A stretch of 30,728 nucleotides of DNA from assembly GCA_001778285.1 (NCBI GenBank), contig MFGL01000028.1, positions 5,624-36,351 on the forward strand, read 5' to 3'. Of the stretch, positions 6,857 to 13,640 are shown piece after piece. Origin of the DNA: Candidatus Falkowbacteria bacterium RIFOXYC2_FULL_47_12. Lineage in GTDB: Bacteria > Patescibacteriota > Patescibacteriia > Patescibacteriales > XYC2-FULL-47-12. The notes below the pieces were generated by a model that was not told where the DNA came from, searched no databases, and saw only the letters and a program-made list of their open reading frames with translations. The position numbers and the translations under genes are program-made. The first letter of the stretch is position 1. Every line of letters starts with the position of its first letter.

Positions 6857-7202
6857 TTTAAAATATTATGTGAGCCGTATGCAAGAGCCCCATCCCAAAA
6901 ACCTTATTTCGCAGCCATCCGAAGATAGCTTGAGAAAATCCCCTGGTTTCTAGGATAAGGAACTGCTTTTACCGACTTGAAAAGCAACTCTTCTACCCGG
7001 CTAGTGGCAAAAATCACTCAATAGAGTACGAGCGGATTCCTGCCTTTTCTTTTTGTTTTTGTTTTTTTCTTTGACCTGTCGGCGTGGCCAAATTGAAAAG
7101 CCAAGTAAAAAAGGGAAAACTGTTTCAAAATTTATTCTTTAGTCTAAAAAACTCTGGACTTTGGAACAGATTTCCATAAATATAGTTTTCAAAAGAACTT
7201 AT
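6828..7202 (-). ncRNA. candidate structured RNA, family not recognised
   Basis: No protein frame. A minus-strand promoter TTGACC-N17-TATTAT (7237-7209) predicts a start near 7202 and a strong terminator ends it near 6828, giving ~375 nt. Inside, on the minus strand: GCTTTT / AAAAGC hairpin, ACTC / GAGT hairpin, GCTATC-TTCG-GATGGC hairpin with a UUCG loop, and a long-range CCTTAT / ATAAGG pair enclosing the last. I looked for tmRNA (tRNA-like ends, tag frame), RNase P (GAGGAAAGTCC and ACAGAA blocks) and SRP RNA (GGAAGGAAGCAGC) signatures and did not find them. Strand is set by promoter and terminator. Confidence 0.5.
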
Positions 7203-7208
7203 GCTATA

Positions 7209-7237
7209 ATAATATCACGTCTTGACGAATGGGTCAA
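7209..7237 (-). promoter_or_regulatory. promoter of the candidate ncRNA
   Basis: Minus strand -35 TTGACC (7237-7232), 17-bp spacer, -10 TATTAT (7214-7209). Confidence 0.65.
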
Positions 7238-7299
7238 TATTTAGTATTAGAAAAATAAATAAAAAAATTATACTAACATGAGACAAAAATTGCTATATA

Positions 7300-7415
7300 C
7301 TATTGATATGAATTTTATCCACAAACATAAGTCCACTATTTTTTAGACTTAAAAGAATAGTAACTCTATACTTATCCACAATTTTATAAATTTATACACA
7401 ATTTTGTGAATAACT
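7300..7415. other. putative replication origin: cluster of DnaA boxes
   Basis: Within 100 bp of AT-rich, gene-free sequence: TTATCCACA at 7315-7323 and 7372-7380 (both perfect boxes), TTATACACA at 7392-7400 (one mismatch) and, inverted, TGTGAATAA at 7405-7413 (reads TTATTCACA on the minus strand, one mismatch). Several palindromes lie around them (ACTATT/AATAGT, AGTCTA/TAGACT). The flanks (7240-7310, 7415-7470) are very AT-rich and could unwind. No dnaA or dnaN is near, so this remains a proposal. Confidence 0.5.
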
Positions 7416-7466
7416 TAAGTCTAACTATATATAGACTTTTATCTTAAAAAATAATAATCGCATAAA

Positions 7467-7504
7467 ATAAATAAAAGTCCACAAATTAATGGACTTTTAT
7501 TTAT
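7467..7504 (-). terminator. terminator downstream of tRNA-Cys
   Basis: Perfect 15-bp inverted repeat ATAAATAAAAGTCCA (7467-7481) / TGGACTTTTATTTAT (7490-7504), with a T-rich 3' side in the minus direction. Confidence 0.75.
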
Positions 7505-7508
7505 CTTG

Positions 7509-7579
7509 AGGCCACGGGCGGAATTGAACCGCCGATAGGAGTTTTGCAGACTCCCGCCTTACCACTTGGCTACGTGGCC
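7509..7579 (-). tRNA. tRNA-Cys (anticodon GCA)
   Basis: Acceptor GGCCACG / CGTGGCC, D arm GCC..GGC, anticodon loop CTGCAAA, T arm GCGG-TTCAATT-CCGC. 71 nt; no encoded CCA. Confidence 0.95.
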
Positions 7580-7702
7580 ATTTTTTTATTCCAATAGTGC
7601 AACTATAGCAAAAAAACTTAAAAAAGAAAAGAATCTCTCCCCGCTTACCGGAAAGAAATTCTTTCTCTGCTTCAATCTCGCATGGGTTTAAAATTATAGT
7701 TT

Positions 7703-8449
7703 TTATTCTATGAGGACTTGAATTTCGGCGCGGCGCACGCCAAAAGCTTTTGAATCGGCTTTATTTACCATCCAAACGTCAACGCGGTCCGAATAACGCT
7801 CATTCATTCTGTCCCGCACCATAAAGACTCTGTCGCCAAAAAGAGCGGGCATACGCACTTTTGTGCCAAATTTTAAAAAGTTAGCGGCAATGGTATCCTC
7901 AATACCATGTTCACAAACATTAAATCCGTTCGCCGTTATACAAGGACTATCGTCTGTCTGCCCGGCCTCGGAGTTGTATGAGGTAATCGTCCTTACTCCC
8001 CAGCTGACAAATTGACCATTGCTGCTTGCCTGCGAGTCAATGGTTACCGGCTCGCTTTGAGCCGCGGCAGTAGCAACGCTAAAATTATCCTTTGGCGCAA
8101 CTATTTCCGGCTGTTTTTCTATAATTACCAGGCCTTTTTGCAAAAGTTCGGCCTCGCGTTCGGTAACGAGAGCGCCATTTGAGAGTAACATGCCATTTTC
8201 CGGCGCGCGCGCCTCCAAAATGCTATTTTGGGCCAATGAAGGCGTAGCAAAACCAACAAACTGGAACGCTATCACAATGATGAGCGCTCCCATGAGTTTT
8301 TTTGACATTTTCAGCTTCTGTCCGGTAAAAAAAGCGTCCGTACTCAATTCAAACAATATTTTTTGTTTTTTGGCGCCTTTTTCAGCTATATTAAAAATGT
8401 CTTCGCCAATGTTAGCTTCTTTTGTGCTTTGGCTATGAAAAAAATACAT
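7703..8449 (-). CDS. exported 3D-domain protein (double-psi beta-barrel)
   Basis: 248 aa. A hydrophobic segment at about 53-70, ending near TPSLAQ, looks like a signal peptide or anchor; it is preceded by a ~47-residue charged N-terminus, so the true start may be the internal ATG at 8308 (MSKKLMGAL). The C-terminal 100 residues match the 3D domain: SYNSEAGQTDDSPCITANG (157-175), IAANFLKFGTKVRM (187-200), FMVRDRMNERYSDRVDVWM (209-227), including the three aspartates that name it. 3D domains occur in cell-wall-acting proteins of the MltA/RlpA type. A hairpin at 8482-8513 lies in the upstream region. The gene ends 124 bp before tRNA-Cys on the same strand. Confidence 0.85.
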   Translation of the reverse strand: MYFFHSQSTKEANIGEDIFNIAEKGAKKQKILFELSTDAFFTGQKLKMSKKLMGALIIVIAFQFVGFATPSLAQNSILEARAPENGMLLSNGALVTEREAELLQKGLVIIEKQPEIVAPKDNFSVATAAAQSEPVTIDSQASSNGQFVSWGVRTITSYNSEAGQTDDSPCITANGFNVCEHGIEDTIAANFLKFGTKVRMPALFGDRVFMVRDRMNERYSDRVDVWMVNKADSKAFGVRRAEIQVLIE

Positions 8450-8481
8450 ATTTTTGTTTGTTTTTTTGTTTTTAAACGCAA

Positions 8482-8513
8482 AACCCCCTTAGCATATTTA
8501 CTAAAGGGGATTT
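8482..8513 (+). terminator. hairpin upstream of the 3D-domain gene
   Basis: AACCCCCTTAG / CTAAAGGGGATT stem, then TTTTCTTTTTTT on the plus strand. No plus-strand gene ends here; it may instead be part of the leader of the minus-strand 3D-domain gene. Confidence 0.5.
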
Positions 8514-8624
8514 TCTTTTTTTGTATAGTATCATTATAGCAGACTGACGGAATAAGTCAACCCAATTTGCTATTTTTTTATTTAAAATTAGCAAAAAAAT
8601 ATTAATGCCCTGCGAGCACTCGCT

Positions 8625-8653
8625 TTGTTTTTTTGTAATTTATCTAGTATAAT
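8625..8653 (+). promoter_or_regulatory. promoter of trxB
   Basis: TTGTTT (8625-8630), 17-bp spacer, perfect TATAAT (8648-8653); 29 bp before the start codon. Confidence 0.7.
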
Positions 8654-8682
8654 GGAAAGGATTACCTACTCTTGAAAATTTC

Positions 8683-9618
8683 ATGGAAATCAAAAACGTA
8701 CGCAAACTTATTATTATCGGCTCGGGCCCGGCTGGCTACACGGCCGCTATTTACGCCGCCCGCGGCAACCTTAACCCGCTGGTTCTTACCGGCTCCGAAC
8801 TCGGCGGACAGCTTACTACGACTATTGAAGTGGAAAATTTCCCCGGATTTCCCGAAGGCATGAAAGGGCCTGCATTAATGATAAATATGCAAAAACAGGC
8901 TGAACGGTTTGGGGCTGAGATAAAGTTTGAAACGGTGACAAAAGTCGACTTTAACGCGTCTCCGAAAAAAATCTGGGTGAATGACATTGAATATCAGACG
9001 CAGGCCGTCATCATCGCCACCGGCGCACGCTCGCGCACCTTGGAGTTGCCCCGCGAAAAAGAACTGTGGGGCAGAGGCGTGCATACTTGCGCGACCTGCG
9101 ACGGCTTTTTTTACAAGGGCAAAACCGTGGCGGTCATCGGCGGCGGCGACAGCGCCATGGAGGAAAGCGGTTTTCTTGCCAATTTGGCCGACAAAGTCTA
9201 TATCATTCACCGCAAAGAAAGCTTCCGCGCCTCAAAAATCATGCAGGAGCGAACGCTCAACAACAAAAAAATTGAGGTACTCTGGAACTCAGAAGTAACG
9301 GCTTATCGCGGCGAACAAAAACTCAACGGTCTGAAAATTAAAAATATTAAAACCGGGGAAGAAAAAGAACTAGCGATTGACGCGGTCTTTTTTGCCATCG
9401 GCCATTTGCCAAACACGGAAGTTTTCAAAAATGAAATTACTCTGGATGACAAGGCTGGCTTCATTGTCGCTAAAGATACTGTTTATACGAACGTTGCCGG
9501 CGTATTTGCCGCCGGCGACTGTGTTGACTTTACGTACCGTCAGGCAATAACCGCCGCCGGCTTCGGCTGTATGGCTGAAATTGCCGCCGAGCGGTGGCTG
9601 CAAACACACAATATCTAA
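8683..9618 (+). CDS. trxB: thioredoxin-disulfide reductase
   Basis: 311 aa, full length. FAD-binding IIGSGPAGYTAAIYAARG (11-28), redox site CATC (136-139), NAD(P)H-binding VIGGGDSAMEES (151-162) and C-terminal GVFAAGDC FAD motif. It reduces thioredoxin with NADPH in the cytoplasm. The residues after GGGDSA are HRKESFRAS, with the Arg pair used for the NADPH 2'-phosphate. The stop TAA is the start of a 22-bp palindrome (9617-9638). It can supply electrons for the thioredoxin-CcdA protein at 4617. Confidence 0.96.
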   Translation: MEIKNVRKLIIIGSGPAGYTAAIYAARGNLNPLVLTGSELGGQLTTTIEVENFPGFPEGMKGPALMINMQKQAERFGAEIKFETVTKVDFNASPKKIWVNDIEYQTQAVIIATGARSRTLELPREKELWGRGVHTCATCDGFFYKGKTVAVIGGGDSAMEESGFLANLADKVYIIHRKESFRASKIMQERTLNNKKIEVLWNSEVTAYRGEQKLNGLKIKNIKTGEEKELAIDAVFFAIGHLPNTEVFKNEITLDDKAGFIVAKDTVYTNVAGVFAAGDCVDFTYRQAITAAGFGCMAEIAAERWLQTHNI

Positions 9619-9638
9619 TTATTCTAATTAGAATAATT
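9617..9638. repeat. perfect 22-bp AT-rich palindrome at the trxB stop codon
   Basis: AATTATTCTAATT followed by AGAATAATT, identical to its reverse complement. It overlaps the TAA of trxB and uses the same words as the arms at 10026-10060 and 23311-23411, as if two arms had been joined with nothing between. Confidence 0.85.
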
Positions 9639-9641
9639 TTT

Positions 9642-10022
9642 ATGCGCCTCACTGTTTCTTCCTCACAACTAAACTCCACTCCTGCCATATTCTTGCGCTC
9701 TGCGGGCTACGTCTACATCCGCGACCGCCATAGCGGCCAGGAAAGCTATGTGCGCCGCCTCACCGGCAATTTTTACCCGCGCTTTCACTGCTACGTATTT
9801 GCCCAGGGCGGACAAACCACTTTCACATTGCATTTGGACCAGCGGCCGACACGCTATGAAGGCCAGACCGCGCACGCCGGCGAATATGATTCGCCATTAG
9901 TGCGCGAGGAATTTGAACGCCTGCAAGCGGCGCTGGAGCGGCAGACAAATCAAACAAACTCCAACGAATCTTTGCAAGCTATGGCGGCAGAAAAGCCAAA
10001 GAAACGCTGGTGGCCTTTTTAA
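9642..10022 (+). CDS. conserved small protein, unknown function (CPR-type)
   Basis: 126 aa from the ATG at 9642 (MRLTVSSSQL); the longer frame from 9594 would overlap trxB. Pattern: RSAGYVYIRDRHSGQESYVRRL, YPRFHCYV, TTFTLHLDQRPTRYEGQTAHAGEYDS, then an acidic helix and a Lys/Trp-rich tail (KPKKRWWPF). I recall proteins with this SAGY-YIxDR...YPRFH...FxLHLDQ...AHxGEYD layout as common in CPR genomes but with no assigned role. It sits between two AT-rich repeat arms. Confidence 0.7.
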   Translation: MRLTVSSSQLNSTPAIFLRSAGYVYIRDRHSGQESYVRRLTGNFYPRFHCYVFAQGGQTTFTLHLDQRPTRYEGQTAHAGEYDSPLVREEFERLQAALERQTNQTNSNESLQAMAAEKPKKRWWPF

Positions 10023-10025
10023 AAT

Positions 10026-10060
10026 GTCTAATTATTCTAATTGCTCTAATTGACCTAAAC
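10026..10060. repeat. left AT-rich arm of four-helix-bundle cassette 1
   Basis: TCTAATTATTCTAATTGC, then TCTAATTGACCTAAACA running straight into the ATG at 10062. The 11-mer CCTAAACAATG (10054-10064), which includes the start codon, recurs at 23335-23345 in a gene-less copy. Confidence 0.85.
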
Positions 10061-10061
10061 A

Positions 10062-10442
10062 ATGACTAATAATATCAATGCTCAAAAACACGTTTACGAT
10101 TTGGAAGAACGAACGGCAAAATTCGGCGAAACTATCATTCAATTTGCGAAAAAAATTCCTGTCACGTTAATAACTCAAAGACTCATTCCGCAAATTATCA
10201 GCTCCAGCACCAGTGTCGGAGCAAACTATTGTGAAGCTGATGATGCTGAATCACCAAAAGATTTTAAACACAAAATCGGCATTTGCAAAAAAGAAGCGAG
10301 GGAAACGAAATATTGGTTGCGTATAATCGCCACAGCCGTACCTGAACTAAAAAGTGAAGCGCGAAAACACTGGCAAGAAGCTCACGAATTAAATCTTATT
10401 TTTAATGCCATCAACAACAAACTTAAAAATAAAAATAAATAA
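10062..10442 (+). CDS. four-helix-bundle protein (23S rRNA IVS / Avd-like family)
   Basis: 126 aa, normal for the family found in intervening sequences of 23S rRNA genes and related to Avd of diversity-generating retroelements. Four amphipathic helices are readable; helix 2 to 3 has the family block RLIPQIISSSTSVGANYCEA (40-59), then SPKDFKHKIGICKKEARETKYWL. Family members are small basic RNA/DNA-binding proteins, typically pentameric in Avd. No reverse transcriptase is near. The gene is bracketed by inverted AT-rich arms (10026-10060 and 10463-10505), and the left arm ends at its start codon. Confidence 0.85.
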   Translation: MTNNINAQKHVYDLEERTAKFGETIIQFAKKIPVTLITQRLIPQIISSSTSVGANYCEADDAESPKDFKHKIGICKKEARETKYWLRIIATAVPELKSEARKHWQEAHELNLIFNAINNKLKNKNK

Positions 10443-10462
10443 TTGACCCTCGGGATTTTGAT

Positions 10463-10505
10463 ATTGTTTAGAATAATTAGGTTAATTAGAATAATTAGAA
10501 TAATT
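10463..10505. repeat. right AT-rich arm of four-helix-bundle cassette 1
   Basis: Contains TTGTTTAG and GAATAATTAGGTTAATTAGA (10471-10490). The latter is identical to 23380-23399. Inverted relative to the left arm. Confidence 0.85.
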
Positions 10506-10527
10506 TTTGAAAAATATATTTTTACAA

Positions 10528-11148
10528 ATGGACTTCTCCTATGAGCGCAACTTACAATTATCTGGCTATCAACTCATCGCCGGCATTGACGAAGCCGGCC
10601 GCGGGCCGCTCGCGGGTCCGGTCGTTGCGGCCGCGGTTATTTTTAACTTCACTGAAGTTCCTGAAGAATTAAAATTTTTAGCTGATTCAAAAAAATTAAG
10701 CGCGCGGCGGCGGGAATCTTTTAGCAAAATTATCATGGCGCGGGCTGAAAATTTTGGCATCGGCATTTGCGACCACCAGACCATTGACCGGCTCAATATT
10801 TTGCAGGCAACCTTTCTGGCTATGAAAAAAGCGCTCACCGCGCTATCTGTCAATCCCGACATTATTTTGGTTGACGGACAGTTGCCTCTGCCAAACTACT
10901 CGGCGCCGCAACAAGCAATTATCAACGGCGATAACATTATTTTTTCCATTGCCGCGGCTTCCGTACTTGCCAAAGTCGCGCGCGACCGCATCATGACGGC
11001 AATGCACGAGCGCTATCCGCAGTACGGCTTTCGCCAGCACAAAGGCTACGGAACAAAATTGCATATGGACGCATTGCAACTGCACGGGCCGTGCGAGATA
11101 CACCGGCGAACATTTCGGCCGGTGAGAGATTTCTTTCAGTTTCTTTAG
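10528..11148 (+). CDS. rnhB: ribonuclease HII
   Basis: 206 aa from the ATG at 10528; an in-frame TTG at 10507 is less likely. Cuts the RNA strand of RNA-DNA hybrids and single ribonucleotides in DNA. Catalytic set visible: GIDEAGRGPLAGPV (Asp21, Glu22), ILVDGQ (Asp116), and KVARDR (Asp153). Other landmarks: DSKKLS and QHKGYGTKLH, the type-2 RNase H C-terminal block. It directly follows the right arm of the four-helix-bundle cassette. Confidence 0.95.
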   Translation: MDFSYERNLQLSGYQLIAGIDEAGRGPLAGPVVAAAVIFNFTEVPEELKFLADSKKLSARRRESFSKIIMARAENFGIGICDHQTIDRLNILQATFLAMKKALTALSVNPDIILVDGQLPLPNYSAPQQAIINGDNIIFSIAAASVLAKVARDRIMTAMHERYPQYGFRQHKGYGTKLHMDALQLHGPCEIHRRTFRPVRDFFQFL

Positions 11149-11191
11149 TTTCCGAAATAACTTGACGCTTTAACTTCTCCAAAAATTGCGG

Positions 11192-11197
11192 TATACT
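11192..11197 (+). promoter_or_regulatory. -10 box of the methyltransferase gene
   Basis: TATACT 26 bp before the ATG at 11224. The TTGACG at 11162 is 24 bp away, too far; a weak TTAACT lies at 16 bp. Confidence 0.45.
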
Positions 11198-11223
11198 ATA
11201 ACCAGATATACTTCTCTCTCCCT

Positions 11224-11778
11224 ATGCCCAAAATCACCGGCGGCAACGCACTCATTGACCCGCAAATCATCATTCAAAAAGCCGGCATTGCCGAGCGCAT
11301 GCACGTGGCTGATTTGGGTTGCGGCGGCACCGGGCATTTTGTCTTTCCGGTCGCGGCCGTCATCGGCAAAAACGGCATTATCTACGCCGTTGACATCTTA
11401 AAAAATGTCCTCGCCAATATTGAGCGGCGCGCCAATCTGGAAAATCTCCAGCAGGTGCGCACGGTGTGGTCAAATTTGGAAATTTTCCAAGCTACCAAAA
11501 TTGAAACCGGCTCGCTTGACGTTTCCCTCTTAATTAATATACTCTACCAATCAGACAAGCGCGCCGAAATAATCCGGGAGGCCGTGCGGCTGACCAAGCG
11601 CAATGGCAAACTGCTCATTGTTGACTGGAATACAATCGCCGCGCCCTTTGGCCCTTCCTTGGAAGAGCGGCTCAATAAAGAGAACCTGAAAAAAGTCAGC
11701 GAGCGGCTGGGTCTGGAATTAACCGAAGAATTTGCCGCCGGCGAGTATCACTTTGGGATGGTGTTTATAAAACACTAG
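11224..11778 (+). CDS. class I SAM-dependent methyltransferase
   Basis: 184 aa. Rossmann-type SAM motif VADLGCGGTGHF (28-39), acidic loop IIYAVDILKN (about 52-61), a third strand block GSLDVSLLINILYQ, and RLTKRNGKLLIVDW, typical of UbiE/Methyltransf_11-25 proteins. The N-terminal KITGGNALIDPQIII is seen in CPR members of this group. Substrate cannot be told. Single gene with its own -10; followed by an inverted-repeat element. Confidence 0.8.
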   Translation: MPKITGGNALIDPQIIIQKAGIAERMHVADLGCGGTGHFVFPVAAVIGKNGIIYAVDILKNVLANIERRANLENLQQVRTVWSNLEIFQATKIETGSLDVSLLINILYQSDKRAEIIREAVRLTKRNGKLLIVDWNTIAAPFGPSLEERLNKENLKKVSERLGLELTEEFAAGEYHFGMVFIKH

Positions 11779-11843
11779 TTTATACATGTCGCGCCCTTGG
11801 CACATGGCTTAATGTTCGGATGCATTCATGAACAAGATATTGT

Positions 11844-11955
11844 GATATTAGATATTGGGATATTCGCAACGCTTAAAACAAGTACATACGTTCAGTGTTA
11901 CATGAAACCTGTAAGTCCTGTAACATAATATTTTAATATCCAATATCCTAATATC
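11844..11955. repeat. gene-less AT-rich inverted-arm element, GATATTA family
   Basis: Left arm 11844-11864 (GATATTAGATATTGGGATAT) and right arm 11935-11955 (AATATCCAATATCCTAATAT) are inverted copies with one-base slips. Between them, 70 bp carry a second stem, GTTACA / TGTAAC, and no frame. Same architecture as the other AT-rich elements but with different words. Confidence 0.75.
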
Positions 11956-11978
11956 TTTACCCCAATACTTAATTAACC

Positions 11979-12377
11979 ATGACTACAATGAGCAATCTTC
12001 TATCTCTCAAACTCTGGTTTTCCCTGTACCCCGGCCACCTGCAGCCGGTTTTTCAGAATGTACTGATAGCCATAATCGTACTTTTTTTTGCCGGCATACT
12101 CGCGAGCGCGTACTACCGCAAACGCTACAAAAAAACACTCTACGCCAAACTCTGGCTCTCCGGCTACAACTTCTGCCTGACCGGTACAATCATCGGTGTC
12201 CTGCTGCTCTTTTTCACCTACGAGCATGTCGCTTTTCTGTCGGCGCGCTTTTGGTTCCTGCTCTGGTTTCTATCGCAGGGAGCTTGGGCGTGGTTTCTGT
12301 ATAAAAAACTGAAAAAAGTGCCGGAAATTAAAAAAGAGATCGCGATACGCAAGGAATTTGAAAAGTATATTCCGTAA
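11979..12377 (+). CDS. small integral membrane protein, CPR-type, unknown
   Basis: 132 aa (or 128 from the next ATG at 11988). Three hydrophobic segments: about 25-46, 62-80 and 88-108. Tyr/Trp/Phe-rich, with YYRKRYKKTLYAKLW, ARFWFLLWFLSQGAWAWF and a basic C-terminal tail KKVPEIKKEIAIRKEFEKYIP, a layout I associate with unassigned CPR membrane proteins. No function is recognised. It is the last gene before the toxin-antitoxin island. Confidence 0.65.
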   Translation: MTTMSNLLSLKLWFSLYPGHLQPVFQNVLIAIIVLFFAGILASAYYRKRYKKTLYAKLWLSGYNFCLTGTIIGVLLLFFTYEHVAFLSARFWFLLWFLSQGAWAWFLYKKLKKVPEIKKEIAIRKEFEKYIP

Positions 12378-12384
12378 TAACTGC

Positions 12385-12427
12385 TTGACAGTAGTATTAC
12401 GTTTTGATAATATGTAACCGTAATACT
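12385..12427 (+). promoter_or_regulatory. promoter and operator of the first MazF-type toxin-antitoxin pair
   Basis: TTGACA (12385-12390), 17 bp, TAATAT (12408-12413). A perfect 9-bp inverted repeat AGTATTACG (12393-12401) / CGTAATACT (12419-12427) surrounds the -10, as expected for self-repression by the antitoxin. Confidence 0.8.
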
Positions 12428-12435
12428 TATCATTT

Positions 12436-12675
12436 ATGAGCACTATTTCTTCAAAAACAACGCGTATATCCGCGCTCCTGCCAGTCACACTTATTGACGA
12501 GGTAAAAAAAGAATCACGGCTTCACAATGTTGCCCAAAGCTCTATCATTAAAAATGCTTTGGAATTGTGGTTGCAATATAAACTTAAAAGAGACGCGCGA
12601 GAATTAGCTGTCATGAATTTTAATGACCTGCCTTCTGAAGATGACTGGTCTATGGTGCAATCTAAAATAAGCTAA
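12436..12675 (+). CDS. ribbon-helix-helix antitoxin
   Basis: 79 aa. The N-terminal TTRISALLPVTLIDEVKKES is the beta-strand plus first helix of a ribbon-helix-helix DNA-binding domain, followed by AQSSIIKNALELWLQYK (second helix). The acidic C-terminal tail (FNDLPSEDDW) is the usual toxin-binding part. Its stop is 5 bp before the toxin start. It likely binds the inverted repeat at 12393-12427 and represses its own operon. Confidence 0.85.
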   Translation: MSTISSKTTRISALLPVTLIDEVKKESRLHNVAQSSIIKNALELWLQYKLKRDARELAVMNFNDLPSEDDWSMVQSKIS

Positions 12676-12680
12676 AATAT

Positions 12681-13016
12681 ATGCGCATTGAGCAGGGAGG
12701 CATTTTTTTAGCCGACCTAAACCCGGTGAAAAGTCATGAGCAAGCAGGTTTTCGGCCTGTTATTGTGATGCAAAACGATATTTTAAATCAGTATTTAAGT
12801 ACGGTCATCATCGCCCCCATTACCGCAAACCTCAAAGCAAAAGGCAAGTTAACGACGTATTTTCTGTCTAACAACATTTCAAAATTGGATAAAGACTCAG
12901 TTGTTTTGCTGTTTCAAATACGTACTATAGACAAAGACCGGCTCCAGAAAAAAATTTCCAACCTAAGTAAAGAAGAATTTTTACAGATAAAAAATCAATG
13001 CCGGTTTTTGTTTTAA
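12681..13016 (+). CDS. MazF/PemK-family endoribonuclease toxin
   Basis: 111 aa. MazF pattern: QGGIFLADLNPVKSHEQAGFRPVIVMQND (5-33), TVIIAPIT (41-48), and DSVVLLFQIRTIDKDRLQKKI (71-91). The conserved Arg (in GFRP) and Thr (IAPIT) of the active site are present. Cuts mRNA at short sequence motifs; held by the antitoxin encoded just upstream. Confidence 0.93.
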   Translation: MRIEQGGIFLADLNPVKSHEQAGFRPVIVMQNDILNQYLSTVIIAPITANLKAKGKLTTYFLSNNISKLDKDSVVLLFQIRTIDKDRLQKKISNLSKEEFLQIKNQCRFLF

Positions 13017-13019
13017 CTC

Positions 13020-13048
13020 TTGACAACGCCGTAATTGGTATGTATACT
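13020..13048 (+). promoter_or_regulatory. promoter of the RelB/YafQ-type pair
   Basis: Consensus TTGACA (13020-13025), 17 bp, TATACT (13043-13048). GTAT/ATAC words overlap and follow it (13037-13070), a likely antitoxin operator. Confidence 0.8.
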
Positions 13049-13077
13049 TTGTGCATACTATAGTCATACTATTTTTT

Positions 13078-13362
13078 ATGAACACAGCTATTATCAATAT
13101 CAAAACTGACCCCAAGGTAAAACAACAGGCGCAAAAAGTCGCGGCTGATATGGGCCTGTCGTTGAGCGGCATTATCAATGCGTATTTAAAGCAGATGGTG
13201 CGGGAAAAAACCATACTTTTCAGCCTGGCGAAAAAAGAAGAGCCGAGCAACTACCTGCTGGCGGCTTTTAAAGAGGCGGAGGAGGAGCGGAAAAATGGCG
13301 AGTTTTATTCATTTGACGACCCACAAAAGGCCCTGGATTTTTTGGATGAGCTGGAGCGGTAG
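13078..13362 (+). CDS. RelB/DinJ-family antitoxin
   Basis: 94 aa from the ATG at 13078; an upstream ATG at 13051 would overlap the promoter region and is not used. N-terminal TAIINIKTDPKVKQQAQKVAADMGLSLSGIINAYL is the RelB/DinJ ribbon-helix-helix domain; the acidic C-terminal half (KEAEEERKNGEFYSFDDP) is the toxin-neutralising part. The toxin gene starts 8 bp after the stop. Confidence 0.9.
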   Translation: MNTAIINIKTDPKVKQQAQKVAADMGLSLSGIINAYLKQMVREKTILFSLAKKEEPSNYLLAAFKEAEEERKNGEFYSFDDPQKALDFLDELER

Positions 13363-13370
13363 TTGCAGAT

Positions 13371-13637
13371 ATGCGCATTGAATACTCCAAACGCTTCACG
13401 AAAGAATACCGCAAGTGTCCGCCGCTTGTCCGAGCGGCTTTCAAACGAAGACTGCAATTGTTTATTCAAAATAAAAACGAAACTTTGCTCCACAATCACC
13501 AGCTGTCCGGCAACTTCAAAAACCGCCGCAGTATCAACGTAACCGGAGATTGGCGAGCACTCTATGAGAAGTTTGACAACGGAAATGCGGTGTACTTTGT
13601 TGCTTTGGGTACGCATAGTCAGCTATACAAGACATGA
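13371..13637 (+). CDS. YafQ/RelE-family mRNA interferase toxin
   Basis: 88 aa. Pattern: EYSKRFTKEYRKCPPLVRAAFKRRL, HNHQLSGNFKNRRSINVTGDWRALYE, VYFVALGTHSQLYKT. His, Arg and the GTHSxLY end match the RelE/YafQ active-site layout. Cleaves mRNA on the ribosome. Partner of the RelB/DinJ-like protein just upstream. Confidence 0.9.
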   Translation: MRIEYSKRFTKEYRKCPPLVRAAFKRRLQLFIQNKNETLLHNHQLSGNFKNRRSINVTGDWRALYEKFDNGNAVYFVALGTHSQLYKT

Positions 13638-13640
13638 GTT

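Noticed and set aside
6267..6953. 228-codon open frame on the plus strand.
   Set aside because: Runs antisense through lspA and the DksA-like gene and across a terminator; no protein-like pattern.
6900..7060. On the minus strand AATCC ... GCCACT ... GGG-AAG ... CAAGTC follow in the order seen in cobalamin riboswitches.
   Set aside because: The core CCCGCAACUGU block is missing, the B12 box does not match, no B12 gene is near, and the transcript ends at a terminator rather than entering a gene.
6828..7202. tmRNA, RNase P RNA or SRP RNA as identity of the candidate ncRNA.
   Set aside because: None of the conserved sequence blocks of these RNAs could be found on either strand.
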